Shown here in pieces: positions 33,085 through 44,440 of a stretch of DNA of 64,000 nucleotides. The stretch is from Siderastrea radians (taxonomy: Eukaryota; Cnidaria; Anthozoa; Scleractinia; Rhizangiidae): contig OZ024894.1 in the NCBI GenBank assembly GCA_964017195.1, forward strand, positions 29,461,325 to 29,525,324. The letters are read 5' to 3'. Both the position numbers and the translations under genes were made by a program. The notes beneath the pieces are model-generated. The model saw only the letters and a list, made by a program, of their open reading frames with translations, ran no database searches and was not told where the DNA came from. The first letter of the stretch is position 1, and every line of letters starts with the position of its first letter.

Positions 33085-34584
33085 TAAGTGGCATTCTCGC
33101 TAAAAGCGGTCCACTCGATTTCGCGACGAAAAATAGTTTTCCTTTATTTTTTGTTAGTGAAAAGGGTTTGGTACACGTGTATCAAAACCACTTTATTTAT
33201 TTTCCAATTCTTTACTTTTGCTTTGCTACAAGACAAAAACCAATTTTGCCCGCACCGGGTTTCCAGCGGTGATCGAGAGACTGAAATGTATGGATTTTGA
33301 GAGGCGTGCTACGGCCAATTAAATGCAGCTTACGAAATTTTACTTTGACCTACCACCTAAGGCAGATCGACCAAGCTCACAGACAAAATGTGGAAAAAGT
33401 TGATAAATTTTTGAGCACGTCAGGTAAAGTTAAAGACAACCTACTCTGAAGCCTATAATGGCATCCCAAAAATGGGCCAAATACAAGAAACAGTTTCGTA
33501 TCGTTTGCGGCCTAAATTGGGTTAAAAAACAAGATCACAGCAAAGTTCTTACCTTATTTAATCAATTTGTAAGCTCAAGCGTGCGGGTATCTGCCTGGAT
33601 CACAAGCGAAAACAAGTTACATCTCCGCCATTGACAGCGTGTTAACGTAAATATCGCTCGTGTGAAAAGTCACTTACATAACCCTAGAACTTGGCAAAAA
33701 TACATTTTTCGGGGACCCTAACCGTTGCTGTCCACCAAAAAAATGTCTATAGCTTCCTTTAATGCTCGTACATCCAACATTGATCCAGAACAGGATGAAA
33801 GTTGCGTTAAGTTGATAAATATTCATGGCCGGTGACGCTCGACAAAGTAAACAACGTCGGGTATCGTGGTTGATCTTAATTTCTGCTCCGGTAAGGAATA
33901 CAAAACATTTTCAAGATCCCTAGAAAAAGGGAAAAGAAGTTATGTAGTTGAACTCTAACAATGAATTTAGACTGTTCAACACCTCCTGCAACCGTGGACG
34001 CGGTCGAGGCCGAAAAATATAATATGAAAAGTTCCAACGAAAATCGTGCCAGTTGTCCAGACTCACCTGGGAAGCCCGCCAGAAGGTGAAATGAAATTAT
34101 TTTCGACTAAGTCGCCTGAGTTGTCGTTTTAGCGTTGGGTCTAGTCGTTCGGTAATGGACTGTAGGAATCTTCTTTTGAGTTTAAAGAGAAATTGTGAAA
34201 CTCGCAGTAGTTAGAATTACTCATCTCAGAAGACTTGGGACGACCCGACGTTTGCTTATGTCACAATTTGTCACACGATCTTATCAATGTCGCGCGACTA
34301 ACGTAGTAGCAGGGGAAAAGAGAAATGAATTAAAAACTGAATCCTTTGCGCTTTAGCCCCTGCTCTTTATGATAATTTATGGAAAGTGGTGAACAGGCTT
34401 TATCTAGCAAGTGAGAAAAAAAAGTGCGAGAGTGACGGGGCGCATTGGCGTTACCGAAAATATATAGAGGATATTACAGGGCGCCGCAAAGATAGGAATT
34501 TTATTTTCGAGTGGTAAAATATTGTCTTTTACCACGAGAAAGTAAAATTTATATATTCAAGCCACCATGTTATTTTCTTTTTAT

Positions 34585-34757
34585 TATATAGACAAGAGTA
34601 TTTTTGCACAAGAGTAAGAGAGTTTTAGAGCGGAAAATGACGCCATCGATATGCTCACTAGTGAGGACATGGAAAATACGCTATTCGAGTTCCAGATGTA
34701 GTTTCGTGTGAAGTTTACGAGTGGTCTACTTTCCACTAAAACACTCTTGTCTATATC
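34585..34757. mobile_element. TATAGACAAGAGT-ended MITE, left copy
   Basis: Starts TATAGACAAGAGT and ends ACTCTTGTCTATA. It matches 36046-36212 in the other palindrome arm and encodes no protein. TA-bounded short ends suggest a Tc1/mariner-type MITE. Confidence 0.75.
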
Positions 34758-34960
34758 ATAAAGAGAAATACGTCACAACGCACGGTAGGAAAGGAAACGT
34801 GAGTTGTTCTCAAACTGTTCTCAAACTGAGCAGTTGAGAGAGAAAACGTCTCTATGCTTACGACTAGTGACGTAAAGTAAATCGGTCATTAAATAAATAT
34901 TTATTCCAACACCAAGTAATCATCGGACTGGGGGGTACTACCAAACTAAGATAGGCCCTC

Positions 34961-35809
34961 AAGGCCCTCAAGGCCCTCAAATTTCGTGTGTTATGAGTTA
35001 GTTTTCCCAGAATTTGGCGCCTCTTTATATATATATCTTTGCTGACCCTTAATATACTTAATATACGAAGATAACGATTTTTCAAACCTTTCACTACGCT
35101 GCAGGCTCAAAAATGTCACTCCCTTTCGGGCAGTGCGTCCCCGTATACTCCACCATAGGAAGTGCCCAAGGGAGGTGGGGGGGGAACAGAATTGGAAAGT
35201 GTTTATGAGGTAACAAACAGATTGTGCAACATGGGCTGAGCACTTCAGAGACTAAGAGGGGGAGGATCGAGGATTTGGAGAAGGTAAAAGAGTACCCTAC
35301 AACGCGATTTGAAATTGGCGAGGAAAGACTGCGAAAAGCTGATTTAGTACAGGTGTCAGGGGACATGAGAAAGGCCAGAGAAACAGTTGGAGAGAGAAGA
35401 TGTGAGAGAGGTGAAAGACTGACAAAGGCTCAGGTGTAACTGACGTTTTTTTCAAGATGGGCATCAAGGCGAAGACTATGAATATTACATAAATTTGATA
35501 AAGATGATGAAAGCCTCATGGAAGATGGATTAAATTACCTAGATGAGAAGGAAAGGCAGAATATTATAGATGAGGTTGTAAGCTAGGTAGGACTCAGTGT
35601 CATTTAATAACTTTTGATGATTGTGACGTGTGCGAGCAAGTCAGGCTCAACACGTTATCTAAATTCAGCGTCACCATGCTTAAGGCCATGTGTTCGCATT
35701 TTGAACTTCCCTAAAAAACCAGAGAAATGAAGGCCTCTTTATTAAATAAGCCAAGAAACATGGTAGAAGAATGTTCAGCATTCCCCACCCCGCCCAATAT
35801 TTAAAGTGG
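34961..35809. other. Unpaired core of the palindrome
   Basis: It begins with three copies of GGCCCTCAA at about 34958-34981. A 71-codon charged frame at 35224-35439 (plus) has no recognised family. No transposase motif is seen. Confidence 0.5.
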
Positions 35810-36045
35810 TGCTGAGGATATCTTAGTTTGGTAGTGCTCCCCAGTCCGGTGATTTCTCGGGGTTGGCGTTGGATTGAATGTTTATTTAATGATTGATTTA
35901 TCTTACGTAACTAGTCGTAAGTATAAAAACGTTTTCTCTCTCAACTGCTCAATTTGAGAACAACTCACGTTTCCTACTGTATTTGATATCTCCTATTCAT
36001 ATTTGACTTTGTACCGTGCGTTGTGGCGTATTTCTCTTTATGATA

Positions 36046-36212
36046 TAGACAAGAGTGTTTTAATGGAAAGTAGACCACCCGTAAACTTCACACGAAACTA
36101 CATCTGGAACTCGAGTGGCGTATTTTCCATATCCTCACTAGTGAGCATATCGATGACGTCCTTTTCCGCTAAACTCTCTTACTCTTGTGCAAAAACACTC
36201 TTGTCTACATAA
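36046..36212. mobile_element. TATAGACAAGAGT-ended MITE, right copy
   Basis: Inverted relative of 34585-34757, with the same TATAGACAAGAGTGTTTT end on the left and ACTCTTGTCTACATA on the right. It is part of the inner palindrome arm. Confidence 0.72.
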
Positions 36213-36380
36213 TAGAAAGAAAGCCTGAAAAAATCAGGCTTGCCTTAATAACTGCGAGGATCTTCTTTACATTTATTTCTTCATTTTGCAATTCAAATAT
36301 ATGAATTTCATATATTCATAATTTCATCTTCATCTTTCCCTGGTATATTACGAACCAATTTAATGACCAGCTCCCAAGTT

Positions 36381-36452
36381 GGCTTGTTAGCTCAATTGGT
36401 TAGAGCGCTGCACCGGTATCGCAGTGGTCAGGGTTTGAATCCCGGCAAGTCT
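36381..36452 (+). repeat. tRNA-like head of SINE, unit 1 (pseudo-tRNA)
   Basis: It has an A box TTAGCTCAATTGG and B box GGTTTGAATCC, and a cloverleaf-like layout with an anticodon-like GGT in the loop CCGGTAT. The position before the anticodon is C instead of the invariant U33, and the acceptor and T-arm pairings are imperfect. It is a tRNA-derived repeat and not a functional tRNA gene. Confidence 0.78.
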
Positions 36453-36628
36453 GATTTTTTCAGGCTTTGTTTTCGCAACTGCATAAGTTGCGTTAATAAC
36501 TGCGAGGATCTTCTCTACATTTATTTCTTCATTCCGCAGTTGAAATATATAAATTTCATTTTTTCATAATTTCATCTTCATCTTTTCCGGGTATATTACG
36601 AACCAATTTAATGACCAGCTCCGAAGTT

Positions 36629-36700
36629 GGCTTGTTAGCTCAATTGGTTAGAGCGCTGCACCGGTATCGCAGAGGTCAGGGTTCGAATCCCGGCAAGTCT
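36629..36700 (+). repeat. tRNA-like head of SINE, unit 2 (pseudo-tRNA)
   Basis: As unit 1, but with a consensus B box GGTTCGAATCC, so internal pol III promoter function is more likely. Same missing U33 and weak acceptor pairing. Confidence 0.78.
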
Positions 36701-37612
36701 GATTTTTTCAGGCTTTGTTTTCGCAACTGCATAAGTTGCGTTAATAACTGCGAGGATCTTCTTTACATTTATAACTTCTTTTCTTTTTCTAGGGATCTTG
36801 AAAATGTTCTGTATTACTTACCGGAGGAGAAGTTTGGATCAGCCACGATACCCGACGTTGTTTACTTTGTCTAGCGTCACCCGCCATGATTATTTATAAA
36901 CTTAACGCAACTTTCATCCTGTTCTGGATCAATATTGGATGTACGAGCATTAAAGGAAGCTACAGACATTTATATTGGTGGATAGCAACGGTTAGGATCC
37001 CCGAATAATGTCTTTTGCCAACTTCTAGGGTTATGTAAGTGACCTTTGTCACAAGCGATATTTACGTTAACACGCTGTCAATGGTGGAGTTCTAACCTGT
37101 TTTTTCTTGTGATCCAGGGAGATACCCGCACGTTTGAGCTTACAAATTGATTAAATAAGGTAAGAACTTTGCTGTGATGATGTTTTTTAACCCAATTTAG
37201 GCCGCAAACGATACGAAATTGTTTCTCGTATTTGCCCTATTTTTGGGATGCTATTATAGGCTTGCTATTACCTGACGTGCTCAAAAATTTATCAACTTTT
37301 TCCACATTTTGTCTGTGAACTTAGTCGGTCAACCTTAGATACTAGGTCTGAGCAAAATTTCGCAAACTGCATGTAATAGGCCGTAGCGCGTCTCTCAAAA
37401 TCCATAAATTTCAGCCTTTCGATCACCGCCAGAAACCCCGTTGCCGGCAAAATTGGTTTTTGGCTTGTAGCAAAGCAAAAATAAAGAATTGGAAAATAAA
37501 TAAAGTGGTTTTGATACATGTGCACCAAATCCTTTTCACAAACAAGAAGTAAAGGAAAACCATTTTTGGTCGCGAAATGGAGTGGACCGCTTTTAGCGAG
37601 AATGCCACTTAA

Positions 37613-38127
37613 TTGAATGAATCTCTCATAAACCAACTTCGAGGAAAAAGCCTGACAGCGAATTTTTTTTTAATGGCGAGCCGGCAGTTGCTGATAGAGA
37701 GATCGACCACGAACTCAGAGAAGTTAAATAACGAACATTAAAAAGCTAATAATGTCTGGGGACTTGTGGCTAGCGACAGGCTCTGTGCAGTGTGATTGTG
37801 TTGTTACTGATCTCGAATCCACTCACGAGGCCTATACTCGTAAGAATGTTTTCATCATCAGGGGGCTAACTTTGATGACGTGCACCGGGCGCAAATGTTA
37901 ACGTAGGACGGTAGAATTTCGATTTTAAGGGTCAAACGTCTGCCCCCAACAGTTTCTCCGGGCTTTAAATTTTATGCAGATAACCCTATAGCCTGATATG
38001 ATATTAATACCGGCAAAATAAAAACAATATCCCTGTTACACAATTATTATTTATTAATAATGTCAATATTGATGATTTAAGTGACTTGATTTGATTAGCT
38101 TTATTGCTTTTTTGTTCTGCACCGAAT
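37613..38127. other. Region downstream of gene D, no gene recognised
   Basis: Includes the presumed 3' UTR of gene D. Nothing else recognised. Confidence 0.5.
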
Positions 38128-38397
38128 TCACACATTTTCGTATTCCGGCGTGGGTATTTAGTTGACATATACGGAAGATTCAGGCTCCGAGTGCCCCGTT
38201 GGACTCTCCTGTTCCTGAAAGATTGTGGAAGATTCCCTGAGGTCTTCGTCAGATACCAGCAGATGAATGAGAACAGCAGACAAAATCTTATTCTCATAAT
38301 CGCCTTCCATCCCGCTATCTTGGAGGGACCCTCTTTCAGATAGTTCGTAACCGTTATCCTCTTTAGGCGTCTCTAGTGATGCATACGTAACCTCGTC
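38128..38397 (-). pseudogene. Gene D last exon: tyrosine-motif tail with late stop
   Basis: A 270-nt phase-0 exon homologous to 43211-43525. It encodes DEVTYASLETPKEDNGYEL (an ITIM-like VTYASL, then a second tyrosine), GDYENKILSAVL with a Y-x-N motif, and TGHSEPESSVYVN, where TAA at 38158-38160 replaces the Gln codon found at this place in genes B and C. The following IPTPEYENV and its own TGA remain in frame, so the lesion removes exactly the last nine residues and the final Y-x-N motif. The rest of the exon is open. It may be a working gene with a shortened tail or an early pseudogene. Confidence 0.85.
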
Positions 38398-38907
38398 CTT
38401 TCAAACAACAGAAAATAGACCGGTAAATAATTAAACAAATGAAGAAGGGCAGGGAGGAAGGAAGAAAAAAACATATAACTTTTACATTTTGGGATCATTT
38501 TAGTGTTCTTTGATTTGTTCTAATTGCTTGCTGACCAATTTCGATGACTTTCCAGGGTTTATTTTATACCCAAATCCTTCGATTATGAGAAATATAAATA
38601 CATATTTTTTACTTGATCCGCAACCAATTTCGCCCGATCTCTCCTCTTGTAGGATGTAACTTATTAGCAGGAAGCAACGAGACCGGTTGCTTGCTTATAT
38701 CCAGAGCTGTTTAGATATTAATATTGATTCAGTAGCAGTTCCTTATATGACAACATCTTTAATGGTAATTACAGTAATGGCTCTTTTCAGGACGTTTTAA
38801 CGTAGGAAAGGAGATGGAATTGTTGTAAAGGTTTATGAACAGAAGAATTCCTGTATGAGCAAGTTCCCAATCTATTACAGCAAGCATGTCGCAGAACTTT
38901 GACGTAC
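38398..38907 (-). other. Gene D intron
   Basis: Intron between the two tail exons; nothing recognisable inside. Confidence 0.6.
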
Positions 38908-39079
38908 CATCATTGTTTGTGGATTTAACATGGCGTATCCACCCTCTTGTCTGAAAGACTGGGCCGTCCTTGGAGTCAACTGCTCATCTCTGACTGCATT
39001 CGTTTCATTTGCAAGCCATAGCGTCCTTGCAACTTCTGCTGAATTTAATGGCAATTCGTCTGGTTCCTCAGTTTGATTA
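38908..39079 (-). CDS. Gene D cytoplasmic exon with GGYAML motif
   Basis: 172 nt, starting in phase 2 after 'tgttgcag' and ending in phase 0 at GTACGT. It encodes SNQTEEPDELPLNSAEVAR, an acidic linker and RQEGGYAMLNPQTMM. YAML here and YASL in the next exon are separated by ten residues. Upstream gene D exons (microexon, transmembrane, stalk, CTLD, signal) were looked for up to 43.1 kb and not found, so D is a 3' partial copy or uses exons too diverged to see. Confidence 0.85.
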
Positions 39080-39630
39080 CTGCAACAACGTGAGAGCAAA
39101 TAGGACCAGAATAAACACCAACTATTTCTTTAAAGAGGATGGTTAAGGGAGGCCCACCATCGATTGGGATAAAAATGAAATAAAGGACGATTTATTTTCG
39201 TTTTCTACAGACGTGACATTAGGAATTTTTCTTTGAATTACTATATAAGGTCTTTCTCCATTTTAAGTAGTTGAAGATGTGTTGGAGCTACTGAGTTGTA
39301 GACCAGTGAGAAAAATGTAAAAATATATACTTTGACAGTTGCTTATCTTTTTTCTTATCCTGATGCGCCATTAAAGCCACATTTACACAACATGCACTTT
39401 TGGCACGCCAGTCTTAATTTTAGGCACTCGGGCCGATAAGGTAAGGCATGTCGTGTAAATGCAAATTGCATTGGCCTCAAAACTTTGGCAGGCCGAGACC
39501 ACCACCTAAGGTAGTCTCGGCCTGCCATGTGCAACCACTCTTAACCCAACAAACATGACGTCGTCGTCGCACTCTGGGTCCCTTAAAACCGAGGTAAATT
39601 GATTATTCTAAGCCACCATAACCCTCATCG
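39080..39630. other. Stretch upstream of gene D tail, nothing recognised
   Basis: No exon with the expected 25-nt microexon pattern was found here. Confidence 0.5.
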
Positions 39631-39868
39631 CAAAATTCTGGATTTATCAACTGAGTTGATAAGGTAAATTGGCCACCGTAAAGAGATTGAAAGCTGAAAT
39701 TTCGACCGTTAGCCCTTCGTCAGATTTGCTTTGACGAAGGGCTAACGCTCGAAACGTCAGCTTTCGATCTCTTTACGGTGGCCATTTTACCTTATCAACT
39801 CAGCTGATAAATCCAAAATTTTGTGTTTCACTTCCCCACCGACGCATCACCACAGTTCCTTTAGAAAC
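39631..39868. mobile_element. Hairpin MITE, copy 1
   Basis: A near-perfect palindrome from 39631 to 39823 (arms 'caaaattctggatttatcaactg' and inverse, 'cgttagcccttcgtca' at the centre). The flank to about 39868 also matches the flank of the copy at 57985-58195, so the repeat is longer than the hairpin. No coding sequence. Confidence 0.82.
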
Positions 39869-40007
39869 AAACACCCTTGTTTATAACTCTGATCAGTCTT
39901 TCGTTGTAAGTAATTAGTTGAGATCTCCTTAGAAAAATGTGTACGTTCAAGGGAAAACGGCAGGATGTAAACTGAACGCTTCATGTAGACATTTTAAAAC
40001 TATACAC

Positions 40008-40581
40008 TTAAGGGGGGAGACTCAACTACAGATCTGGCGTTGTTGCTAAGGGATTTTTGTAGATGTTATTTTGTCAAACGCTGTTTTGCAGCATTTTGTG
40101 CCACTAGATTGACCAAATAGACTTTGCACGTGCGTAGCTAGTGTTACTCCTCGACTGCGCGTTAAAAAGGAAATCCCTAAACCTTGAAGGAAAGGAGGTA
40201 GAGCTCCGATGTTTTTTTGCAAATCGGGCATAAGTCAGCCTTCTTTATAATCTGACGCAAACAAATACTGTTATTACAAATAATAGAAAAACTGTAGTAA
40301 CAAAATGTATAAATACACGTACTTAAGACGCCAAAGCCTCTATGATTTACATCTTGATGATTGTTAAATGCTGGCACTGTTTTCAATAACCAAAAATGTA
40401 TGTCGTTTGAGTTTTAGGCTTTTTTTCTGTTCAGGTCAAATGACCTGCCAAATAAAGAGACACCTTGCCCATGGAACAAACATGGCGAAGCAGCGTATCA
40501 GTGGAAGTTAAGGGTTTCCAAGATATGATGATTAGGAACTTCCCACAGCAACAACATGGTAGTTACGAGTCTCCCCCTTAA
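40008..40581. mobile_element. TTAA-flanked element (GGGGGAGACTC family)
   Basis: TTAA at 40008-40011 and 40578-40581, with inverted ends GGGGGGAGACTCaactA and the inverse TAGTTacGAGTCTCCCCC. 574 bp. Minus-strand frames inside (40046-40386) have no recognised family. A similar TTAAGGGGGG start occurs near 49303. Confidence 0.7.
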
Positions 40582-43210
40582 CTGTAAACGTAACCCCTGC
40601 CTCTTCAGCTAACCCGGAGCGCGAAAGTGTCTAAGATGTTGAATTAATCTGCGCGATTGATGCCTACCGCTGATTAAATAGTTAAAGCGCTCAAATTTCA
40701 GAGTGCCTTGCGCACTTATTAGGTGTGCTGTTCAAGAAATGAACATAGATGTCAAATATTTGAAACTATTTTGCCGTGTAAATGCGGAGTGCTGTGCCAT
40801 CCACGGACCAAAATGTAGGAGTGCCTTGCCCAAAGTGAATATCGTGCAAATGCAGCATTTTTTTCGCTCTAAAAAGTGTGGTTTAGCCATGCATGCTCAA
40901 TAAACCTTCAGTGCACACAGCAGAGCAACTATAAAACTGAGCTTAACCCAAAAAATATAAAAATAACTTTTTTTTCTGGGAATGAAAATAATCATCAGCT
41001 GCAGAAGTGAAATTTGCGCTAGGCAGAAATAGCCAATACCTACGAAGTGGCCGCACTGCACTTGTAGCGTTTGTGGTTCTTGTCTCTGTTAAAATCAAAA
41101 GTGAACAACAACATAAAATAACGAACAGTTACATGTAGGAAAGTGAGTAGTGGTACAACTAGTATAAATGATGCACGCCACCGATCTGTGAGCAAAAACG
41201 CTTGAAACCAGTCAGCATTATTCCTACTTCATATATCCAATAACAAAGTAATGCTGGAGAAGAGTGCCAAAACCTTACATGATATTGTAAATGATGAAAA
41301 GGGCAAGAACTTTTTTTTAAAATTACATGATCAGTCGTCAATGGTATACAACAGGGAAAATGTACATCTGGGTGTACAGCAAGTAAAATGTTAATTATGG
41401 GACTGCAAATCCGGTGGGCAGTAATTGTTAGGCAGGGCGTCAGCTTAGGATGCGTTTTTTTCCGCTTACGTAACATAGTCCTTGTTAATATCGTAATAGA
41501 GACAGTTGAAATGGGTAAAATAGACAAATAAATCCACTGAAAGAAGACAGAGAGGTACAAAACATAAATAGTAGCAGTTGGAAATAACTAAGGAAAATAG
41601 TGTGGAAAGCGAAAGTTACATAACAATATAGGGAGCGGTCACACAAAGGCGTTTGTCGCGTGATTAACAAATTTATGTCATACAGGAACTTGAAAGTGAA
41701 ACATGCTCCAATTTTATTTTCTAGTCATTTTTTTCCCCTAAGACGTTACTCGTAGCCAAATTTATTATGGCAAGCAGTGTTTCAACCAAACAAACAAACA
41801 AATAAATAAATAAATAAGTAAATAAATAAAATAAAATAAAAGGAAATAAAAAACAAAAAAAAATCGTGTGATGCAACTAAATTATGCGTGACAAAAGGCA
41901 CTAAATTGTGCGTGACAAAAGGCAACACAAGAGTGGAATCCAACTTAAAGCGAGTGTAGTTTACTTACGAAAGCTGGCATCTGAAAACACGCATAGGCTT
42001 ATTTTTAATACACATCAAAATTGAGTCCAAGAAACTGTAGCATTGACAGAAGATAATTCTTTTGTTAAATTACCGTTCTAGCCTCCAAAAAAATGATAGT
42101 TTTTTTTTCACAAGGGAAACAAAAAGCTGCCTAGATTGATACTTACAGTGAGAAGGTCATCTCATACAGTTCATTTTTGAACCATAATTTAGATACGTTT
42201 TTTTAAATTTGTTTTGGATAGTAACCAAGTCAGAAAGACAGGATGCAAAAACAGTGATTGTCACCTTTTTTTTCCTATTTGGGTGCACAATTTCCATGTT
42301 TGTTTTTATGCACACATAGGCTTTAACCCAGGGATTAAGATTCCAAATTTTTGCTTTATGGAATCCAAGTCGTACTTCTAATTCCAAATGATCGCCAACA
42401 TTGGCTGCTGTGCATTTTGGCAAAAACAGTAAGCGATCGTTGATAATGATATGGAAACCAGACTAAACAAATGTTTGCACTGTACGTATTTGACGCTCAA
42501 TGGCTGAGTCGCTCCCTCTCATCTTTCCATAATGATATGATCGCTTTCCTTTTCTGTTTGTTTGTTTGTTTCTTTTTTCAGGGACCATGAGATGGTTGCT
42601 GATCAGTATAAAGAATGATATATAGCTTAACGAATTTGAAAAAAAATTAAAAAACACAAACATACACTTTGCTGCTCTATTCAGAATGAAGCCTTCTGCT
42701 GCCGGCCAAAACTGAGGGGGGCAGGCATCACAAAGCACAGCACCATGCTCCCCAGAGACCAAGCTTTGCCGCCACTGGTGAAGGTTGGGTCATGGATCAC
42801 ATTAAAGGGGGAGGGGTAGGCTTAGAAATAGCTGTGGTGTGCAAAAGATATGAACTCGAAAGACAGACTGCTTGTGAACTGGCAAAAAGGAGAGGTTCAA
42901 GCGAATTTGACCACCAGGCAAAAGAAGAATGCATGAGGTTATGTCGCGGGTAAGATAAGAGTACCTGAAATTACGGTATTGCACTTGATGTACGCCCGTC
43001 GATCTATATTCTGGTCCAATTTGAAGTCAGTCTACACTTGACAAGTAGTTGTTATTATATATTTTTTTATTTCACCACCATTTCAGTATTTTTTTCGCTA
43101 TTCAGTTATGTGTTTCAGTACTTTTTGAGTATTTGTTTTTGCTATATATCATTTTCACTCTAGCAAAAAATAATGAACTGCAATGACACAAACGAGGTAG
43201 ATAAGTTCCT
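40582..43210. other. Region between genes C and D, including a duplicated flank
   Basis: The plus-strand segment about 41560-42045 resembles 48300-48520 upstream of gene C ('gtggaaagcgaaagtta', 'aagaaactgta'), so D was probably duplicated together with upstream DNA. An (AAAT)n run lies at 41789-41850. Minus frames at 41159-41560, 42157-42423 and 42463-42762 have no recognised family or splice support. Confidence 0.5.
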
Positions 43211-43525
43211 TTATTCGCTGCCCTCTTCATCAACTGACGGCACATTTTCGTAATCAGGCGTAGGTATTTGGTTGACATATATGGGTGATTCAGGCCTCGC
43301 GTGGCCCGTGGAACTCTCCGGGTCCTGTGTGAGCAAGCTTGCGGGTGATTTATCAATGGTTTTATCATATTCCAGCTGATTAACGAGGGCTGTAAACACA
43401 ACCTTGTTTTGATAAATTCTATCTGTTTCTCTCCTGAGGAACGAAGCTCCTGTAGACGATTCTTCCAACCTTTCACCCTCTTCAGGCACAAGAAATGATG
43501 TATATGTGCGGTCATCGTTCGTCGC
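43211..43525 (-). CDS. Gene C last exon: tyrosine-motif tail, intact
   Basis: A 315-nt phase-0 terminal exon after a 'ctatttacag' acceptor; 104 residues and TAA at 43211-43213. It opens ATNDDRTYTSFL, where the YxxL of genes B and D is replaced by YTSF. It then has RIYQNK, TGHARPESPIYVNQ and PTPDYENV, giving three Y-x-N motifs, and a short acidic end. Y-x-N is the binding consensus of Grb2-type adaptors, so the tail may recruit adaptors after phosphorylation; this is inference from short motifs. No membrane segment or enzyme domain. Confidence 0.9.
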   Translation of the reverse strand, partial: ATNDDRTYTSFLVPEEGERLEESSTGASFLRRETDRIYQNKVVFTALVNQLEYDKTIDKSPASLLTQDPESSTGHARPESPIYVNQIPTPDYENVPSVDEEGSE

Positions 43526-44440
43526 CTGTAAATAGTTGTACAGTAAAACAGAAATGTCATCATGTTATAAGAGAGGTACATAAATGACAACCAAAAACAG
43601 ATAAGCGAGGGAAAAAAAGATTGAATTTTTATTTATTTATTTATTCGTTTATTTATTTATTTATTCATTAATATTAAATGCAATTGAAAAAGGGGAAATA
43701 AGTTATCGGACGTAAGTTGCAAATAGGCCTCTCTTGTTAATGCTTAAGAACCTAGAAATATCTTTTTCTAAAATATATAAGCGCCAAAAAAAAAAAAAAA
43801 GAAATAACCAGAACCAAAGCGTATTTTACACAGAGTTATGTGTTTGTAAGAAATGAAATAGGAGTTGCTTAGCCACGGATTTTTCACCTCAAAGGACGCT
43901 GTCCATCAGTTTAGACTGTCAAAAGAAGTACGTGTTTGATAGAAGCCCAAAATAATAATCCAGGGTCACCACGACTGGCTATTTCGGCTGAGTTTTTTTT
44001 CTCTCTCTCTTAAAAACTCATCGCCCCTGGTTCTTGTTTAAAATTTAGTTGATTATTCCCTTAGTGCTCTAGAGGCAATCCTTGTTTGAGTTCGGTATTA
44101 AGATATAAATTTAGCACACTTTTCTAGCCAAAAATACAAAAAAATCTCTATGACATTTCCTCTTCACACAAATAAAAGCATCCATGATGTCAAATCTCAT
44201 TTACTTTCAGAACAAACTAAACTCACACGAACAAAAGCCCAAGTGCGCCAAAAGCCTTGTCCCTTACTTCATCAGTAGGTTAACTGAAGAAAATACATAA
44301 CATCGTACACTTGGAAAAAATCGATTTTGAAAGAATCGTCAAGAATAAGAATTTGCTTTGAAGGTTAATTTTTGGACAAAAGGTCTTTCAAGTCACGAGG
44401 CCATTACAACAAAAATAATTTAGAGGTTTAGCTTGCTTAC
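43526..44440 (-). other. Gene C intron with (TTTA)n run
   Basis: A TTTATTTA run at 43628-43672 and a poly-A at 43787-43800. Nothing else recognised. Confidence 0.6.

Larger units (their letters stand above)
36219..36775 (+). repeat. tRNA-derived SINE tandem array, period about 248 bp
   Basis: Two full units and one partial unit repeat in direct orientation. Each contains a tRNA-like head, then 'caggctttgttttcgcaactgcataagttgcg', 'ataactgcgaggatcttct' and a poorly conserved AT-rich body ending 'ttaatgaccagctcc'. Interior hairpins (GCAACTGCATAAGTTGC) are preserved. Tandem arrangement of a SINE is unusual and suggests local amplification after insertion. Confidence 0.8.
33085..37612. mobile_element. 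4.5-kb nested palindromic element flanked by TTAA
   Basis: The outer arms 33085-33945 and 36776-37612 are inverted copies, both ending in TTAA next to GTGGCATTCTCGC. Inner arms 34585-34960 and 35810-36212 are again inverted copies. Between outer and inner arms the two sides differ: the left holds about 640 bp of unmatched DNA, the right the tRNA-derived tandem array 36219-36775. The core 34961-35809 is unpaired and has no recognisable transposase. A large foldback or a composite of two opposed elements flanked by TTAA is inferred. Confidence 0.78.

Noticed and set aside
36381..36700. Two tRNA-like sequences as functional tRNA genes
   Set aside because: They lack U33, have imperfect acceptor and T arms, and are embedded in a 248-bp SINE repeat.
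41159..41560. 133-codon minus-strand frame
   Set aside because: No recognisable family, no splice support, composition consistent with translated AT-rich DNA. It lies in a non-coding duplicated flank.
42157..42762. Two minus-strand frames between genes C and D
   Set aside because: They read like protein in places, but no family, signal or splice pattern could be identified.
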